Origin: Nocardia niigatensis NBRC 100131
GTDB taxonomy: Bacteria; Actinomycetota; Actinomycetes; Mycobacteriales; Mycobacteriaceae
NCBI RefSeq assembly: GCF_000308655.1
Contig: NZ_BAGC01000023.1
Span: forward strand, 46,651-110,650
Direction: 5' to 3'
DNA: 64,000 nucleotides
Numbering within the stretch: the stretch's first letter is position 1; every line of letters begins with the position of its first letter. The position numbers and the translations under genes were made by a program. The notes under the pieces are model-generated. The model did not search any database, was not told the DNA's origin, and was given only the letters and a program-made list of their open reading frames with translations. This document shows positions 27,584-37,687 of the stretch, piece after piece.

Positions 27584-28837
27584 ATGACGCCCCCGCACAA
27601 CTACCTTGCTGTGATCAAGGTCGTCGGTATCGGCGGCGGCGGCGTGAACGCCGTCAACCGGATGATCGAACAGGGACTCAAGGGAGTCGAGTTCATCGCC
27701 GTCAACACCGACGCGCAGGCGTTGTTGATGTCGGACGCGGACGTGAAACTCGATGTCGGCCGGGAACTCACCCGCGGGCTGGGCGCCGGCGCCGATCCCG
27801 AGGTCGGCCGCAAGGCCGCCGAGGACCACAAGGACGAGATCGAGGAAGTCCTCAAGGGCGCCGACATGGTCTTCGTGACCGCCGGCGAGGGCGGCGGCAC
27901 CGGCACCGGCGGCGCGCCCGTGGTGGCCTCCATCGCTCGCAAGCTCGGCGCGCTCACCATCGGTGTGGTGACGCGGCCGTTCTCCTTCGAGGGCAAGCGC
28001 CGCAGCAACCAGGCCGAGGCCGGCATCCAGGCGCTGCGCGAGTCCTGCGACACCCTCATCGTCATCCCCAACGACCGGCTGCTGCAGCTCGGCGACGCCG
28101 CCGTGAGCCTGATGGACGCCTTCCGCTCGGCGGACGAGGTGCTGCTCAACGGTGTTCAGGGCATCACCGACCTGATCACCACCCCGGGTCTGATCAATGT
28201 CGACTTCGCCGACGTCAAGTCGGTCATGTCGGGCGCGGGCTCGGCCCTCATGGGCATCGGCTCCGCCCGCGGCGAGGGCCGCTCGGTGAAGGCCGCTGAG
28301 GCGGCGATCAATTCGCCGCTGCTGGAAGCGTCCATGGACGGCGCGCACGGCGTGCTGCTGTCGATCGCGGGTGGTTCCGACCTCGGCCTGTTCGAGATCA
28401 ACGAGGCTGCCTCGCTGGTCCAGGAGGCCGCCCACATCGAGGCGAACATCATCTTCGGTACGGTCATCGACGATTCTCTCGGCGATGAGGTCCGCGTCAC
28501 CGTGATCGCGGCCGGCTTCGATGGCAGCGGTCCCTCCCGGCGCATCGAACCCGCGGTCAGCCGGTTCACCAATACCGCCGGCACCGCGAGCGCCAGCGCC
28601 GGAAGCGTCAGCCGCACGCACGAATACACCTCGGCCCGCGCCCCCGAGTCGGCGCCCGCGCCGCGCCCCGAGCCCGCACCGGCCCCGCAGCCGATCGCCG
28701 AGCGCGGCCCGGCCCCGTCCTACAGCGCGCCCCGGCCCGCCGTGGACCCGACGGTCGCGGGCAACAATCGCGGCCACATCCAGCCGCCGGATGCCGATGA
28801 CGACGACGTCGACGTCCCCTCCTTCATGCGTCGCTGA
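27584..28837 (+). CDS. ftsZ: cell division GTPase FtsZ
   Basis: Tubulin-like GTPase of 417 aa forming the Z ring. The tubulin signature GGGTGTG is at residues 103-109, the N-terminal [13 protein letters not shown] binds nucleotide, and the T7 loop [12 protein letters not shown] supplies the catalytic acidic residues. A Pro/Ala-rich linker of about 90 residues ends in the conserved C-terminal peptide [12 protein letters not shown], which contacts SepF and FtsW. ATG 27584 follows GAAGGAAGG. The longer frame from 27488 is untranslated leader. Confidence 0.97.
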   Translation: MTPPHNYLAVIKVVGIGGGGVNAVNRMIEQGLKGVEFIAVNTDAQALLMSDADVKLDVGRELTRGLGAGADPEVGRKAAEDHKDEIEEVLKGADMVFVTAGEGGGTGTGGAPVVASIARKLGALTIGVVTRPFSFEGKRRSNQAEAGIQALRESCDTLIVIPNDRLLQLGDAAVSLMDAFRSADEVLLNGVQGITDLITTPGLINVDFADVKSVMSGAGSALMGIGSARGEGRSVKAAEAAINSPLLEASMDGAHGVLLSIAGGSDLGLFEINEAASLVQEAAHIEANIIFGTVIDDSLGDEVRVTVIAAGFDGSGPSRRIEPAVSRFTNTAGTASASAGSVSRTHEYTSARAPESAPAPRPEPAPAPQPIAERGPAPSYSAPRPAVDPTVAGNNRGHIQPPDADDDDVDVPSFMRR

Positions 28838-28963
28838 CCTGTCCGGGCGCCACTGACCTTGCGCCCCTGACGGATTCGCCCCTCGCGCCCGCTCCGGCTC
28901 CCGGAGCGGGCGCGAGCGCGTTCCGGACCGGAGCTGAGTTCGGGGTTGCCCGCCGGTGACTAC

Positions 28964-28969
28964 TACCCT
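28964..28969 (+). promoter_or_regulatory. -10 box of a leaderless pgeF promoter
   Basis: TACCCT (TANNNT type) ends 7 nt before ATG 28977, so the transcript would begin at the start codon. This decides against the in-frame GTG at 28956. Confidence 0.5.
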
Positions 28970-28976
28970 CGAAGGC

Positions 28977-29717
28977 ATGACTGCAGCGGCGCCGGTGTTT
29001 CGGACCAGACGGGTTGTGACGACGAGGGCGGGCGGCTTCTCGGCCGCACCGTACGACTCGTTCAATCTCGGTGATCACGTGGGTGATGATCCGGAGGCGG
29101 TGCGGCGCAACCGGGTTCGGCTCGCGGAGAGTCTGGGGCTCGCGCCGGACCACCTGGTCTGGATGGAACAGATCCACGGACGGAACGTGGAGATCGTGGA
29201 CGGGCCGCGCACCGAGCCGGTGCCCGCCACCGATGCGCTGGTGACCACCCGTCGCGATCTCGCGCTGGTCGTGCTCACCGCCGACTGTGTGCCGATCCTG
29301 CTGTCCGACGACGAGGCCGGCGTCATCGCCGCCGTGCACGCCGGGCGCATCGGCGCGCGGATCGGGATCGTGCCGCGGGTGCTGGAGGCCATGGTGTCGG
29401 TGGGCGCGAAGCCCGAGCGCATCGGCGCGTTCCTCGGCCCGGCGGCCAGTGGTCGCCAGTACGAGGTGCCCGCCGCCATGCGCGCCGATGTCGAGGCGCA
29501 TCTGCCCGGCAGCGCGACCACCACGGCCAAGGGCACGCCCGGCCTGGATCTGCGCGCGGGCATCCGCCGGCAGTTGGAGGCGGCCGGCGTGGGCGCGGTG
29601 GCGGCGGACCCGCGGTGCACCATCGAGGACAAGACGCTGTTCTCGCACCGCCGCGGCGCGCCGACGGGCCGACTCGCCGGTGTGATTTGGATGTCATCCG
29701 AGGGAGTTTCAGAATGA
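28977..29717 (+). CDS. pgeF: peptidoglycan editing factor PgeF (laccase-domain, YfiH family)
   Basis: DUF152/laccase-domain protein of 246 aa. PgeF relatives remove wrongly incorporated serine from peptidoglycan precursors, and others act on nucleosides. The metal-site residues sit in WMEQIHGRNV, VLTADCVPILL and AAVHAGRIG (His-Cys-His set). The C-terminus has DPRCTIEDKTLFSHRRGAPTGR. Its stop overlaps yggS as ATGA. It matches Rv2149c in the ftsZ-sepF interval. Confidence 0.87.
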   Translation: MTAAAPVFRTRRVVTTRAGGFSAAPYDSFNLGDHVGDDPEAVRRNRVRLAESLGLAPDHLVWMEQIHGRNVEIVDGPRTEPVPATDALVTTRRDLALVVLTADCVPILLSDDEAGVIAAVHAGRIGARIGIVPRVLEAMVSVGAKPERIGAFLGPAASGRQYEVPAAMRADVEAHLPGSATTTAKGTPGLDLRAGIRRQLEAAGVGAVAADPRCTIEDKTLFSHRRGAPTGRLAGVIWMSSEGVSE

Positions 29718-30487
29718 CCGAAAGCTTCACCGCCGCACAGGGATCGGATGCGGCGCAGGTCACGTCCGGCGGAGGTCGCGCCGGCGAGCTCGCCACCGCC
29801 CTCTCGGCACTCATCGAGCGAATCGACGCAGCGTGCGCGGCCGCGGGCCGGGAACCAGGGTCGGTGCGCCTGCTGCCGGTCACCAAGTTCTTCCCCGCCT
29901 CGGATATCGAGATCCTCTATAACCTGGGCCGCCGCGAGTTCGGTGAGTCCCGTGAGCAGGAGGCGGCGGGCAAGGTGGCGCAGCTGGGACACCTGTCCCG
30001 GATACGCTGGGAGTTCATCGGACGGCTGCAGCGCAACAAGGCGAAATCCGTTGCACGCTGGGCCGATACGGTCTACTCGGTGGACAGTGACCGGCTCGCG
30101 AGCGCCCTCGACGCGGGTGCGGAGGCCGCTCTGGGCGACGGATTCCGCACCACCCCCTTGCGCGTGCTGCTGCAGGTGTCCCTGGACGCGGACCCGGCTC
30201 GCGGCGGCGCCCGCGACGCGGCGCTGCACGCGCTCGCCGATCAGGTCGCGGCCTCACGATCCCTGCAGCTCGCGGGCCTGATGGCGATCCCGCCGCTGGA
30301 TGTGGAGCCCGATGCGGCCTTCGAGCAACTGGCCCGCATCCACGCCGCATTAACGGCCGTTCACCCCGAGGCGAAAGAGCTCTCGGCGGGGATGTCCGGT
30401 GACTTGGAGTCGGCCATCGCCCACGGATCCACCTGCGTGCGTGTCGGTACTGCCCTGATGGGCGCGCGACCGATAACCTCGGCGTAG
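29714..30487 (+). CDS. PLP homeostasis protein YggS
   Basis: PLP-binding TIM-barrel protein of 257 aa (YggS/PLPBP family, Rv2148c-like), which buffers pyridoxal phosphate rather than acting as an enzyme. The Schiff-base lysine is in [12 protein letters not shown]. The [25 protein letters not shown] and C-terminal [28 protein letters not shown] blocks are characteristic. It overlaps pgeF by 4 nt, so the two are probably translated together. Confidence 0.92.
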   Translation: MTESFTAAQGSDAAQVTSGGGRAGELATALSALIERIDAACAAAGREPGSVRLLPVTKFFPASDIEILYNLGRREFGESREQEAAGKVAQLGHLSRIRWEFIGRLQRNKAKSVARWADTVYSVDSDRLASALDAGAEAALGDGFRTTPLRVLLQVSLDADPARGGARDAALHALADQVAASRSLQLAGLMAIPPLDVEPDAAFEQLARIHAALTAVHPEAKELSAGMSGDLESAIAHGSTCVRVGTALMGARPITSA

Positions 30488-30591
30488 CAAAGAAACCTCA
30501 CCAGTCACATATGAAACATATGCTTGGTGGCAGACGAGGACTGAGCAGGACAACACCCCAGGCCAACCGGGGCCGAAGGAAGGTCGACCAG

Positions 30592-31389
30592 ATGAGCACG
30601 CTGCACAAGTTCAAGGCGTACTTCGGGATGGTTCCGCTCGAGGATTACGAAGACGATTACGTCGACGACCGCGGGGCCGCCCGGAGCGCCGATGAGCGTG
30701 GCCAGCGTCGTCCCCGGCCCTACGCCGAACGCGAGCGTGAATACGACCGATACGGCGAGGACCGCTACGACGACGAGCCCGCGTACGAGCCGTCCTACAA
30801 GGCGCCCTACAAGCCTGGGTACAGCGTGTCCCGCAGGGACGACTACGCCGACGATCACCGTGAGCGGGATCACCGCGACCGCTACGACGCCGACGATCGC
30901 TACGACGCGCCCCGCCGTCCCACCCGCATCGACACCGCCCCGTCCAGCCGTACCCGTGCCATGGGCGGCAGCGCGCCCGCGGTGCGCGGCAGCACCCGCG
31001 GCGCGCTCGCGATGGACACCGACGCGGAGCGGCGCATCGAGGAGCTGCGGGAGCAGGAGCGCCGGATAGAGGCGGCCCGCCGTCCCCAGATCTTCGAGGA
31101 CGGAGGCACCTTGTCCAAGATCACCACGCTGCGCCCGCGCACCTATGCGGAGGCCGCCATCATCGGTGAGCGCTTCCGGGACGGCACCCCGGTGATCATG
31201 GACCTGGTCGAGATGAGCAACTCCGACGCGCGCCGCCTGGTGGACTTCGCGGCGGGACTCGCGTTCGCGCTTCGCGGTTCGTTCGACAAGGTCGCCACCA
31301 AGGTGTTTCTGCTCTCGCCGGCCGACGTGGACGTCTCCGCCGAGGAACGCCGCCGGATCGCGGAAAACGGCTTCTACAACCAGAAGTGA
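30592..31389 (+). CDS. sepF: cell division protein SepF
   Basis: FtsZ membrane anchor of 265 aa. The N-terminal amphipathic helix ([14 protein letters not shown]) binds membrane. A long, very acidic and Tyr/Arg-rich linker (about residues 18-145) leads to the C-terminal SepF domain ([30 protein letters not shown] onward), which binds the FtsZ tail. The linker is longer than in Bacillus SepF, as in other actinobacteria. ATG 30592 has GAAGGAAGG. The upstream in-frame extension from 30511 covers leader sequence. Confidence 0.93.
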   Translation: MSTLHKFKAYFGMVPLEDYEDDYVDDRGAARSADERGQRRPRPYAEREREYDRYGEDRYDDEPAYEPSYKAPYKPGYSVSRRDDYADDHRERDHRDRYDADDRYDAPRRPTRIDTAPSSRTRAMGGSAPAVRGSTRGALAMDTDAERRIEELREQERRIEAARRPQIFEDGGTLSKITTLRPRTYAEAAIIGERFRDGTPVIMDLVEMSNSDARRLVDFAAGLAFALRGSFDKVATKVFLLSPADVDVSAEERRRIAENGFYNQK

Positions 31390-31690
31390 CGAGCTGCCGC
31401 AGCTGCGAGTACGCGGAGGCGGCAGCCGGGGGTTGACCGTTGCGCCAAAACTGAACGGCGGCAACGAATTGCGTTCGTCAACGGGGGTTGCGAAATAGTC
31501 GCGGGGGATTCGTGGGGGAGTCTTGCGCCCGAGTTGTCGGGTATCGCACGCTCATTCAGATGGGCATGTCATGAATCACATGCCTGGACTCGGGCTCTAC
31601 ATGTGTCTCTTGTCGCGGTCACGCTCGAAGTTCGCGGCCCGCCTCGGCCTGGACTGACGGAGCGGAGGAGCGAAGCGGGGGAGCGTAGGA
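31390..31690. other. sepF-yggT intergenic region, left part
   Basis: No gene is supported here. The only visible structure is a short inverted repeat (GGCATGT and ACATGCC near 31562-31583). Open frames on either strand look compositional. The tandem repeat array follows directly. Confidence 0.5.
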
Positions 31691-31887
31691 GGGAAGGCCG
31701 AGGTAACAGGGCCGCGAACCCCGACCGGAGCGAAGCGGAGGGCAATCGGACACAGGGGGAAGGCTGAGGTAACAGGGCCGCGAACCCCGACCGGAGCGAA
31801 GCGGAGGGCAATCGGACACAGGGGGAAGGCCGAGGTAACAGGGCCGCGAACCCGCCCGGAGCGAAGCGGAGAGCAATCGGGCCCAGT
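31691..31887. repeat. 66-bp tandem repeat array (three copies)
   Basis: Units start at 31691, 31757 and 31823. Copies 1 and 2 differ by one base. Copy 3 is one base shorter, with a few changes at its end. Related fragments extend left to about 31660. Each unit contains GGAGCGAAGCGGAG, and because 66 is a multiple of three the array stays open in one minus frame as a 22-residue repeat, though nothing indicates that frame is translated. The array sits just before yggT and resembles the MIRU/VNTR type of mycobacterial minisatellite in position and size. Confidence 0.9.
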
Positions 31888-31930
31888 GTTTCTATTTTGC
31901 CGATCATGGAATCTAGGGCAGAGTGGTGCG

Positions 31931-32233
31931 GTGGCCCTGTTCCAGGTGTTGAACCTACTGCTGTTCCTCTTCTGGCTGCTGCTGATCAGCCGAGTCATCG
32001 TCGAGTTCATCCGCAGCTTCGCGCGAGACTGGCGGCCGACGGGCTTCGTCGTGATCATCCTGGAGGTGATCTTCACGGTCACCGACCCCCCGGTGAAACT
32101 TCTGAGGCGTTTGATACCCCCAGTGAATCTTGGGGGAATTCGGCTCGATCTGTCCATTATGGTCCTGCTTTTCATCGTGTTCATCTTGATGACGATCACG
32201 GGCCAGGCAGGGCAGTCGATAGCTCAGGTGTGA
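31931..32233 (+). CDS. YggT family membrane protein (Rv2146c-like)
   Basis: 100-aa membrane protein with two hydrophobic regions (LNLLLFLFWLLLISRVIVEF and SIMVLLFIVFILMTI) and the YggT signature around FTVTDPPVKLLRRLIPPVNLGGIRLDLS. The family is conserved between sepF and wag31/divIVA across actinobacteria and is thought to take part in envelope or division functions. The GTG start at 31931 gives MALFQVLN, the usual family N-terminus; its ribosome site is weak. The longer frame from 31886 begins inside the end of the repeat array. Confidence 0.88.
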   Translation: MALFQVLNLLLFLFWLLLISRVIVEFIRSFARDWRPTGFVVIILEVIFTVTDPPVKLLRRLIPPVNLGGIRLDLSIMVLLFIVFILMTITGQAGQSIAQV

Positions 32234-32260
32234 CAGAATGGGCCGAAAGAAAGCTTGCCC

Positions 32261-32278
32261 AGATCTACCGCTAGATCT
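32261..32278 (+). promoter_or_regulatory. small hairpin before wag31
   Basis: AGATCTA (32261-32267) and TAGATCT (32272-32278) pair around CCGC, 27 nt before the wag31 start. It could be a processing or weak pausing site between yggT and wag31. Confidence 0.35.
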
Positions 32279-32305
32279 CCATACGAAGCGTGAAGGGATC
32301 GTTCC

Positions 32306-33136
32306 ATGCCGCTGACCCCCGCCGATGTTCATAACGTCGCGTTCAGCAAACCGCCGATCGGGAAGCGCGGCTACAACGAGGATGAAGTCGATGCCTTCCT
32401 CGACCTGGTCGAGCAGGAGCTCTCACGCCTCATCGAGGAGAACGCTGATCTTCGCCAGCGGGTTGCTGAGCTGGACGCGGAACTCGCTGACGCCAAGAAG
32501 AATCGGGGCCCCGCGGTCCAGACCGTGAAGGCGCCGGTCGCGCCGGAGCCCATCAAGGCCGCTCCGCCGCCGCCCCCGGCCCCCATGCCGGCCCCGGTCC
32601 CCGTGGCCGCCGTCAAGCAGGACGCTCCGTCCGCGGACGCCAATCTGCAGGCCGCCAAGGTGCTTTCGCTGGCCCAGGAGATGGCCGACCGCCTCACCTC
32701 GGATGCCAAGACCGAGGCCGAGCAGCTGCTCGCCAACGCCCGCGCCAACTCCGAGCGCCTGGTCAGCGATGCGCGCACGCGCTCCGAGGCGATGATCGCC
32801 GACGCTCGCCAGAAGGCCGAGGCCATGCTGTCCGACGCGCAGACCCGCTCGGATTCCCAGCTGCGCCAGGCGAAGGAGAAGGCCGACGCTCTGCAGGCCG
32901 ACGCCGAGCGCAAGCACACCGAGATCATGGCCACCATCACCCAGCAGCGCAGCGTGCTGGAAAGCCGGATCGAGCAGCTCAAGACCTTCGAGCGCGAATA
33001 CCGTGTGCGCCTGAAGTCTTACCTGGAATCGCAGCTGGAGGAGCTGGAGAACCGTGGTTCGGCGGTCCCGGTCGACGGCGGCGAGTTCGGCCAGGACCCG
33101 TCGGGCAACGGCGCACTTCTCAAGGGCAGCAAGTAA
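32306..33136 (+). CDS. wag31: polar growth protein Wag31/DivIVA
   Basis: DivIVA homologue of 276 aa that assembles at cell poles and directs apical wall growth in mycolic-acid bacteria. The N-terminal lipid-binding domain is [39 protein letters not shown], with the hydrophobic/Arg tip that senses curvature. A first coiled coil follows to about residue 70, a Pro/Ala linker to about 110, then a long C-terminal coiled coil with repeats of the form ARxxSExxxxDA. ATG 32306 has AGGGATC. The upstream gene order pgeF-yggS-sepF-yggT-wag31 is the standard one. Confidence 0.96.
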   Translation: MPLTPADVHNVAFSKPPIGKRGYNEDEVDAFLDLVEQELSRLIEENADLRQRVAELDAELADAKKNRGPAVQTVKAPVAPEPIKAAPPPPPAPMPAPVPVAAVKQDAPSADANLQAAKVLSLAQEMADRLTSDAKTEAEQLLANARANSERLVSDARTRSEAMIADARQKAEAMLSDAQTRSDSQLRQAKEKADALQADAERKHTEIMATITQQRSVLESRIEQLKTFEREYRVRLKSYLESQLEELENRGSAVPVDGGEFGQDPSGNGALLKGSK

Positions 33137-33253
33137 AGTCGTAGATACGGCCAGCGATGCCAGGTCGTGCGGGTGGAACTCCCGGGTGGCACGGTATCGC
33201 CGCCAACCTTTCGAGTCCTCCGATAGCCGGCGCTATCGAAGCCCAACGAGGGG

Positions 33254-33466
33254 GTGGTGCACTTGCTCGTGGTGACGCTTGTGCTCGCAGCCGTGGGTTT
33301 CGGCCTGCTGGTGACCGCACTGACCACCGGTTCGGTGATCTGGGCATGGGGCTGCATCATCGTGTGCGTGATAGGCGCGGTGCTGCTGCTCGTCAGTGCG
33401 TTGTCGCTGCGGACCGACGACGAGGACACCTCGTCCCGGGCAGGCGGTAGACATGCGAAGCACTAG
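33254..33466 (+). CDS. small two-helix membrane protein (Rv2144c-like)
   Basis: 70-aa protein with two transmembrane helices (about residues 4-24 and 28-50) and a short charged tail (TDDEDTSSRAGGRHAKH). The position directly after wag31 matches Rv2144c. Function unknown. The start is GTG 33254 or the adjacent GTG 33257, preceded by AACGAGGGG. Its stop codon lies inside the left arm of the following terminator. Confidence 0.7.
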   Translation: MVHLLVVTLVLAAVGFGLLVTALTTGSVIWAWGCIIVCVIGAVLLLVSALSLRTDDEDTSSRAGGRHAKH

Positions 33467-33508
33467 CGGGGCGGGTCCGCGGAATATCCGCTGGACCCGC
33501 CCCGCTAG
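33463..33508 (+). terminator. large hairpin closing the division cluster
   Basis: 16-nt perfect arms (33463-33478 and 33493-33508), with an inner GCGG/CCGC extension around AATAT. It overlaps the stop of the small membrane protein and ends about 20 nt before the ileS T-box, isolating ileS from the dcw transcript. No long T-tract, as is common in high-GC actinobacteria. Confidence 0.7.
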
Positions 33509-33525
33509 TATGTAGACAGCTACAC

Positions 33526-33740
33526 GGCGTTGATCCGGCCATCACCGGGGAGCTTTCGGAAGAACGGCGGGCCCGCCCGCTCATTAGAACCGAACGGGTG
33601 AGCCCGTCACAGCTCACAACGAGAGGCTCGGTCCTGCAAGGGTTTTCGTGATCCTGCGGCCGGGCAAGCGGGGTGGTACCGCGGTTACGGCGCACCGAGC
33701 GCCGGCATCGTCCCCGTGCCCACAGTGCTGGCACGAGGAG
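33526..33740 (+). promoter_or_regulatory. T-box riboswitch of ileS (translational type)
   Basis: The leader contains a short stem I with the isoleucine specifier ATC at 33533-33535. The T-box core GGGTGGTACCGCGG is at 33671-33684, with the UGGU bulge (33674-33677) that pairs with the ACCA end of uncharged tRNA-Ile. A hairpin (CGTGCC 33715-33720 with GGCACG 33730-33735) abuts the GAGGAG ribosome site and is a good sequestrator. There is no terminator T-run, so control is probably at translation initiation, as studied structurally in the Nocardia farcinica ileS T-box. Confidence 0.92.
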
Positions 33741-33753
33741 CTGAGAGGCCGCC

Positions 33754-36700
33754 ATGGCGGACGAGACCACCACCCGAAGCGCATATCCCCGCGTTGATCT
33801 GAGCAAGACCAGCGGTCAGGTGTCCTTCCCTGAGCTGGAGCAGCGGGTCCTGGACTACTGGGCCGCCGACGACACCTTCCGTGCCAGCATCGAGAACCGT
33901 TCCGATGCAGAGGAATTCGTCTTCTACGACGGCCCGCCCTTCGCCAATGGGTTGCCGCACTACGGCCATCTGCTCACTGGATACGTCAAGGATTTGATCC
34001 CGCGATTCCAAACCATGCGCGGGAAGAAGGTGGAACGACGATTCGGTTGGGATACTCACGGCCTGCCCGCGGAAATCGAAGCGGAGAAGCAGCTCGGTAT
34101 CACGGACAAATCACAGATCGATGCCATGGGGCTCGCGGAATTCAATGCCGCGTGCAAATCCTCGGTACTCCGGTACACCAACGAGTGGCGTAACTATGTG
34201 ACACGCCAGGCGCGCTGGGTCGACTTCGACAACGACTACAAAACCCTCGACCTCGACTTCATGGAATCGGTCATGTGGGCGTTCAAGTCGCTGTACGACA
34301 AGGGCCTGATCTATCAGGGCTTCCGGGTGCTGCCCTACAGCTGGTACGAGCAGACCCCGCTGTCCAATCAGGAGGCGCGTCTCGACGACTCCTACCGGAT
34401 GCGTCAGGACCCGGCGGTCACCGTGGACATGGTGCTGCGGGTGCCGGCCGAGCACCCGTTGCACGCCCTCGACGGCGCCAACGCCCTGATCTGGACCACG
34501 ACGCCCTGGACGCTGCCGTCCAACCTGGCGATCGCGGTGCACCCCGACATCACCTACGCCCACGTCGAGGGCAAGGACGGCAAGCGGTATGTGCTTGCCG
34601 CCGAGCGGGTCTCGCACTACGCGCGCGAGCTGGGCGAGGAACCGACTGTGCTGTCCGAACATTCGGGCGCGGCGCTGGCGGGCCTGGACTACCTGCCGCC
34701 CTTCGACTTCTTCCTGGGCCACCCGAACGCGCACCGGGTGCTCAACGCCGACTATGTGACCACCGACTCCGGTACCGGCGTGGTGCATCTCGCGCCCGCG
34801 TTCGGTGAGGAGGACATGGATGTGGCCTCCGCCAACGGGATCGAGGTCGTGCAGCCGCTCGACGCCGGCGGCAAGTTCACCTCCATGGTGCCGCCGTACG
34901 AGGGCCTCATGGTCTTCGACGCCAACCCGGTCATCATCAAGGACCTCAAGGCCGCCGGAAAGCTGTTGCGGCACGAGACCATCGAGCACTCCTACCCGCA
35001 CAGCTGGCGCTCGGGCCAGCCGCTGATCTACATGGCGGTGCCGTCCTGGTTCGTGGCGGTCACCACCTTCCGCGACCGCATGGTGGAGCTCAACAAGGAG
35101 ATCACCTGGGTTCCCGAGCACATCCGCGACGGCCAGTTCGGCAAGTGGCTGCAGAACGCGCACGACTGGAACATCAGCCGTAACCGCTACTGGGGCGCGC
35201 CGATCCCGGTGTGGATCTCCGACGACCCGGCCTACCCGCGCGTGGACGTGTACGGCTCGCTGGATCAGCTGGAGCAGGACTTCGGTGTGCGGCCGAGCGA
35301 CCTGCACCGGCCCGGCATCGACGAGCTGGTGCGCCCGAATCCCGATGACCCGACCGGGAAGTCGATGATGCGGCGTACCCCCGAGGTGCTCGACTGCTGG
35401 TTCGAGTCGGGTTCCATGCCGTACGCGCAGGTGCACTACCCGTTCGAGAACAAGGAGTGGTTCGAAGGCACCGCCGTCTCCGCCGCGCACAGCCCCGGCG
35501 ACTTCATCGTCGAGTACAACGGCCAGACCCGCGGCTGGTTCTACAACCTGCACATCCTGTCCACCGCGCTGTTCGACCGCCCGGCGTTCAAGTCGGTGGT
35601 GGCGCACGGCATCGTGCTGGGCGACGACGGCCTCAAGATGTCCAAGTCCAAGGGCAACTACCCGGACGTCAACGAGGTCTTCGACCGCGATGGCTCGGAC
35701 GCCATGCGCTGGTTCCTCATGTCGTCTCCGGTGCTGCGCGGCGGCAACCTGATCGTCACCGAGCGCGGCATCCGCGAGGGCGTCAGCCAGGCGTTGCGGC
35801 CGCTGTGGAACGCGTGGACCTTCCTGCAGCTGTACGCCTCCAAGCCCGGCACCTGGCGCACCGACTCCCCGCACGTGCTGGACCGCTACATCCTGGCCAA
35901 GCTGGCGGCGACCCGCGATGTCATGACCGCCGCGCTCGAGGTGTACGACGTCGCCACGGCGTGCGACGAACTGCGCACCTTCGCCGACGCGCTCACCAAT
36001 TGGTATGTGCGCCGGTCGCGTTCGCGCTTCTGGGAAGAGGACCGCGACGCCATCGACACGCTGCACACCGTGCTCGAGGTGACCACCCGGCTGGCGGCGC
36101 CGCTGCTGCCGCTCATCGCCGAGGTGATCTGGCGCGGCCTCACCGGCGAGCGGTCGGTGCACCTGGCCGACTGGCCGGCCGAGACCGACCTGCCGCACGA
36201 CGCCGAGCTGGTGTCGGCCATGGACGAGGTCCGCACGGTCTGCTCCACGGTGCTGAGCCTGCGCAAGGCACAGAACCTCCGGGTGCGCCTGCCGCTCTCG
36301 GAGGTCACCGTGGCCGCCGCCGATGCGGAACGCCTGCGGCCCTTCGCGGATCTGATCGCCGACGAGGTCAACGTCAAGAAGGTCGACCTCACCACCGAGG
36401 TGGCCGCGCACGGCCGCTTCGAGCTGGTGGTGAACGCCCGCGCCGCCGGCCCGCGCATCGGCAAGGAGGTGCAGACGGTCATCAAGGCGGTCAAGGCCGG
36501 TGAGTGGAGCGAGTCCGCCGACGGCACCGTCACCGCCGCCGGCATCGCCCTGCTGCCGGAGGAGTACACCCAGCGCCTGGTCGCCGCCGAACCCGAGTCC
36601 ACCGCCGCCCTGCCCGGCAACGCCGGTCTGGTGGTGCTGAATTCGGTGGTCACCGAGGAACTGGAGGCCGAGGGCTGGGCCCGCGATCTCATTCGCGACC

Positions 36701-36909
36701 TGCAGGAGACCCGCAAGTCCCTGGGCCTCGACGTCTCCGACCGCATCACGGTCGTGCTCGACGTCCCGGCCGAGCGCCTGGGCTGGGCGGAGACCCACCG
36801 CGAGCTGATCGCGGGCGAAATCCTCGCCACCACACTGTCTCTCGGCGCGGTGGGCGCGGATGCCCCCGAGGTCGTCGGCGGGGTGAAGGTCTCGATCGTC
36901 AAGGCGTGA
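33754..36909 (+). CDS. ileS: isoleucyl-tRNA synthetase (type 2, long form)
   Basis: Class Ia aminoacyl-tRNA synthetase of 1051 aa that charges tRNA-Ile. The HIGH motif reads H69-Y-G-H72 and the KMSKS motif is K628-MSKS. The CP1 editing domain lies between them, including [15 protein letters not shown]. The length and the [23 protein letters not shown] block fit the eukaryote-like IleRS2 form found in M. tuberculosis, a form often less sensitive to mupirocin. The gene is expressed from the T-box leader and ends at a strong terminator. Confidence 0.96.
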   Translation: MADETTTRSAYPRVDLSKTSGQVSFPELEQRVLDYWAADDTFRASIENRSDAEEFVFYDGPPFANGLPHYGHLLTGYVKDLIPRFQTMRGKKVERRFGWDTHGLPAEIEAEKQLGITDKSQIDAMGLAEFNAACKSSVLRYTNEWRNYVTRQARWVDFDNDYKTLDLDFMESVMWAFKSLYDKGLIYQGFRVLPYSWYEQTPLSNQEARLDDSYRMRQDPAVTVDMVLRVPAEHPLHALDGANALIWTTTPWTLPSNLAIAVHPDITYAHVEGKDGKRYVLAAERVSHYARELGEEPTVLSEHSGAALAGLDYLPPFDFFLGHPNAHRVLNADYVTTDSGTGVVHLAPAFGEEDMDVASANGIEVVQPLDAGGKFTSMVPPYEGLMVFDANPVIIKDLKAAGKLLRHETIEHSYPHSWRSGQPLIYMAVPSWFVAVTTFRDRMVELNKEITWVPEHIRDGQFGKWLQNAHDWNISRNRYWGAPIPVWISDDPAYPRVDVYGSLDQLEQDFGVRPSDLHRPGIDELVRPNPDDPTGKSMMRRTPEVLDCWFESGSMPYAQVHYPFENKEWFEGTAVSAAHSPGDFIVEYNGQTRGWFYNLHILSTALFDRPAFKSVVAHGIVLGDDGLKMSKSKGNYPDVNEVFDRDGSDAMRWFLMSSPVLRGGNLIVTERGIREGVSQALRPLWNAWTFLQLYASKPGTWRTDSPHVLDRYILAKLAATRDVMTAALEVYDVATACDELRTFADALTNWYVRRSRSRFWEEDRDAIDTLHTVLEVTTRLAAPLLPLIAEVIWRGLTGERSVHLADWPAETDLPHDAELVSAMDEVRTVCSTVLSLRKAQNLRVRLPLSEVTVAAADAERLRPFADLIADEVNVKKVDLTTEVAAHGRFELVVNARAAGPRIGKEVQTVIKAVKAGEWSESADGTVTAAGIALLPEEYTQRLVAAEPESTAALPGNAGLVVLNSVVTEELEAEGWARDLIRDLQETRKSLGLDVSDRITVVLDVPAERLGWAETHRELIAGEILATTLSLGAVGADAPEVVGGVKVSIVKA

Positions 36910-36920
36910 CCCGATAGTCG

Positions 36921-36958
36921 AAAGGGGCGGAACCGAAACGGTTCCGCCCCTTTTCTTT
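36921..36958. terminator. strong intrinsic terminator after ileS
   Basis: Arms 36921-36934 and 36940-36953 are perfectly complementary (14 bp) around GAAAC and are followed by a T-rich run to 36959. The A-run on the other side lets it serve the convergent TetR gene as well. Confidence 0.92.
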
Positions 36959-36977
36959 TGCCGTCAGCCGACTGCCG

Positions 36978-37556
36978 TCAGGATCGGGGACGCAATCCGT
37001 CGAGGATGGGGTCTACCAGTTCCGCGGCGTCGAGGACATTGCCGACGCCGAGCAGGAACCGCACGTAGACCGGGCCGTAGAGCATGTTGGTCATGGCCTG
37101 CGGGGACACATCGCCGCGGATCTGCCCGGCGCGAATGGCGGATTCGAGCCGCAGTGCGCCCTGCTGGGCCCGGGGTTCGACGAAGGTCTCGCGGACCATC
37201 TGCATGAGCTTCGGGTCGTTCTGGGCCTCGGCTATCACACCGCGGTAGACGCAGCCGACATCGCCGGCCAGCATCCGGGCCAGGCCGCCGATCTGGGTCT
37301 TCAGATCGGCGGCGATGTCACCGGTGTCGGCGAAGTCGGTGGCCGAACCGATCTGGTCGTTGATGGCCTCGAGGGCGATCGCACCCTTGGAGGGCCACCA
37401 GCGGTAGATGGTCTGCTTGCCGACACCGGCCTCGGCGGCGATGGCCTCGATGGTGAGTTTGCCGTAGCCATTGCGCACGGCGAGTTCGAAGGTCGCGTCG
37501 AGGATCGCCTGGTGGGACTTGGCGCTGCGCAGTTCGGGATTGGGCGGCTGGGGCAT
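36978..37556 (-). CDS. TetR-family repressor, probably autoregulated
   Basis: 192-aa TetR regulator. The helix-turn-helix lies at about residues 30-58 (GKLTIEAIAAEAGVGKQTIYRWWPSKGAI). The C-terminal ligand domain resembles the TetR_C group that follows RWWPSKG-type DNA-binding domains. It is divergent from a small membrane protein gene, with two near-identical palindromes in the 131-nt gap. The ligand is unknown. It converges on ileS across a shared terminator. Confidence 0.88.
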   Translation of the reverse strand: MPQPPNPELRSAKSHQAILDATFELAVRNGYGKLTIEAIAAEAGVGKQTIYRWWPSKGAIALEAINDQIGSATDFADTGDIAADLKTQIGGLARMLAGDVGCVYRGVIAEAQNDPKLMQMVRETFVEPRAQQGALRLESAIRAGQIRGDVSPQAMTNMLYGPVYVRFLLGVGNVLDAAELVDPILDGLRPRS

Positions 37557-37576
37557 GGGTCCATGGTACCGCCGAG

Positions 37577-37652
37577 CGAGACGGAACGTCTCGTCTTGAC
37601 AGGTGCGGTGGCCGGGGCTAATTTACTCCATGAGACGAGACGGACCGTCTCG
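37577..37652 (+). promoter_or_regulatory. TetR-controlled promoter flanked by two operators
   Basis: Operator 1 (37577-37593) is CGAGACG-GAA-CGTCTCG and operator 2 (37636-37652) is CGAGACG-GAC-CGTCTCG, 59 bp apart centre to centre. Between them lies a near-consensus promoter, TTGACA (37596-37601), 17-nt spacer, TAATTT (37619-37624), reading towards the membrane protein. Operator 1 abuts the -35 and operator 2 covers the region just after the start site, so repressor binding at both would shut the promoter. Confidence 0.85.
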
Positions 37653-37687
37653 TCAATATTCGGGAACACGGTCGCTAGGAGCGAACA

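Noticed and set aside
31691..31887. CRISPR-like array
   Set aside because: Units are directly adjacent with no unique spacers and no cas genes; this is a minisatellite.
31597..32199. Minus-strand frames with a 22-residue repeat across the tandem array
   Set aside because: The repeat periodicity of the DNA (66 bp) explains them; no start signals, and yggT lies on the other strand.
34111..36798. 895-aa open frame antisense to ileS
   Set aside because: High GC content leaves the opposite strand free of stops. The translation is His/Gly/Arg/Val-rich with no recognisable domain, and ileS is certain.
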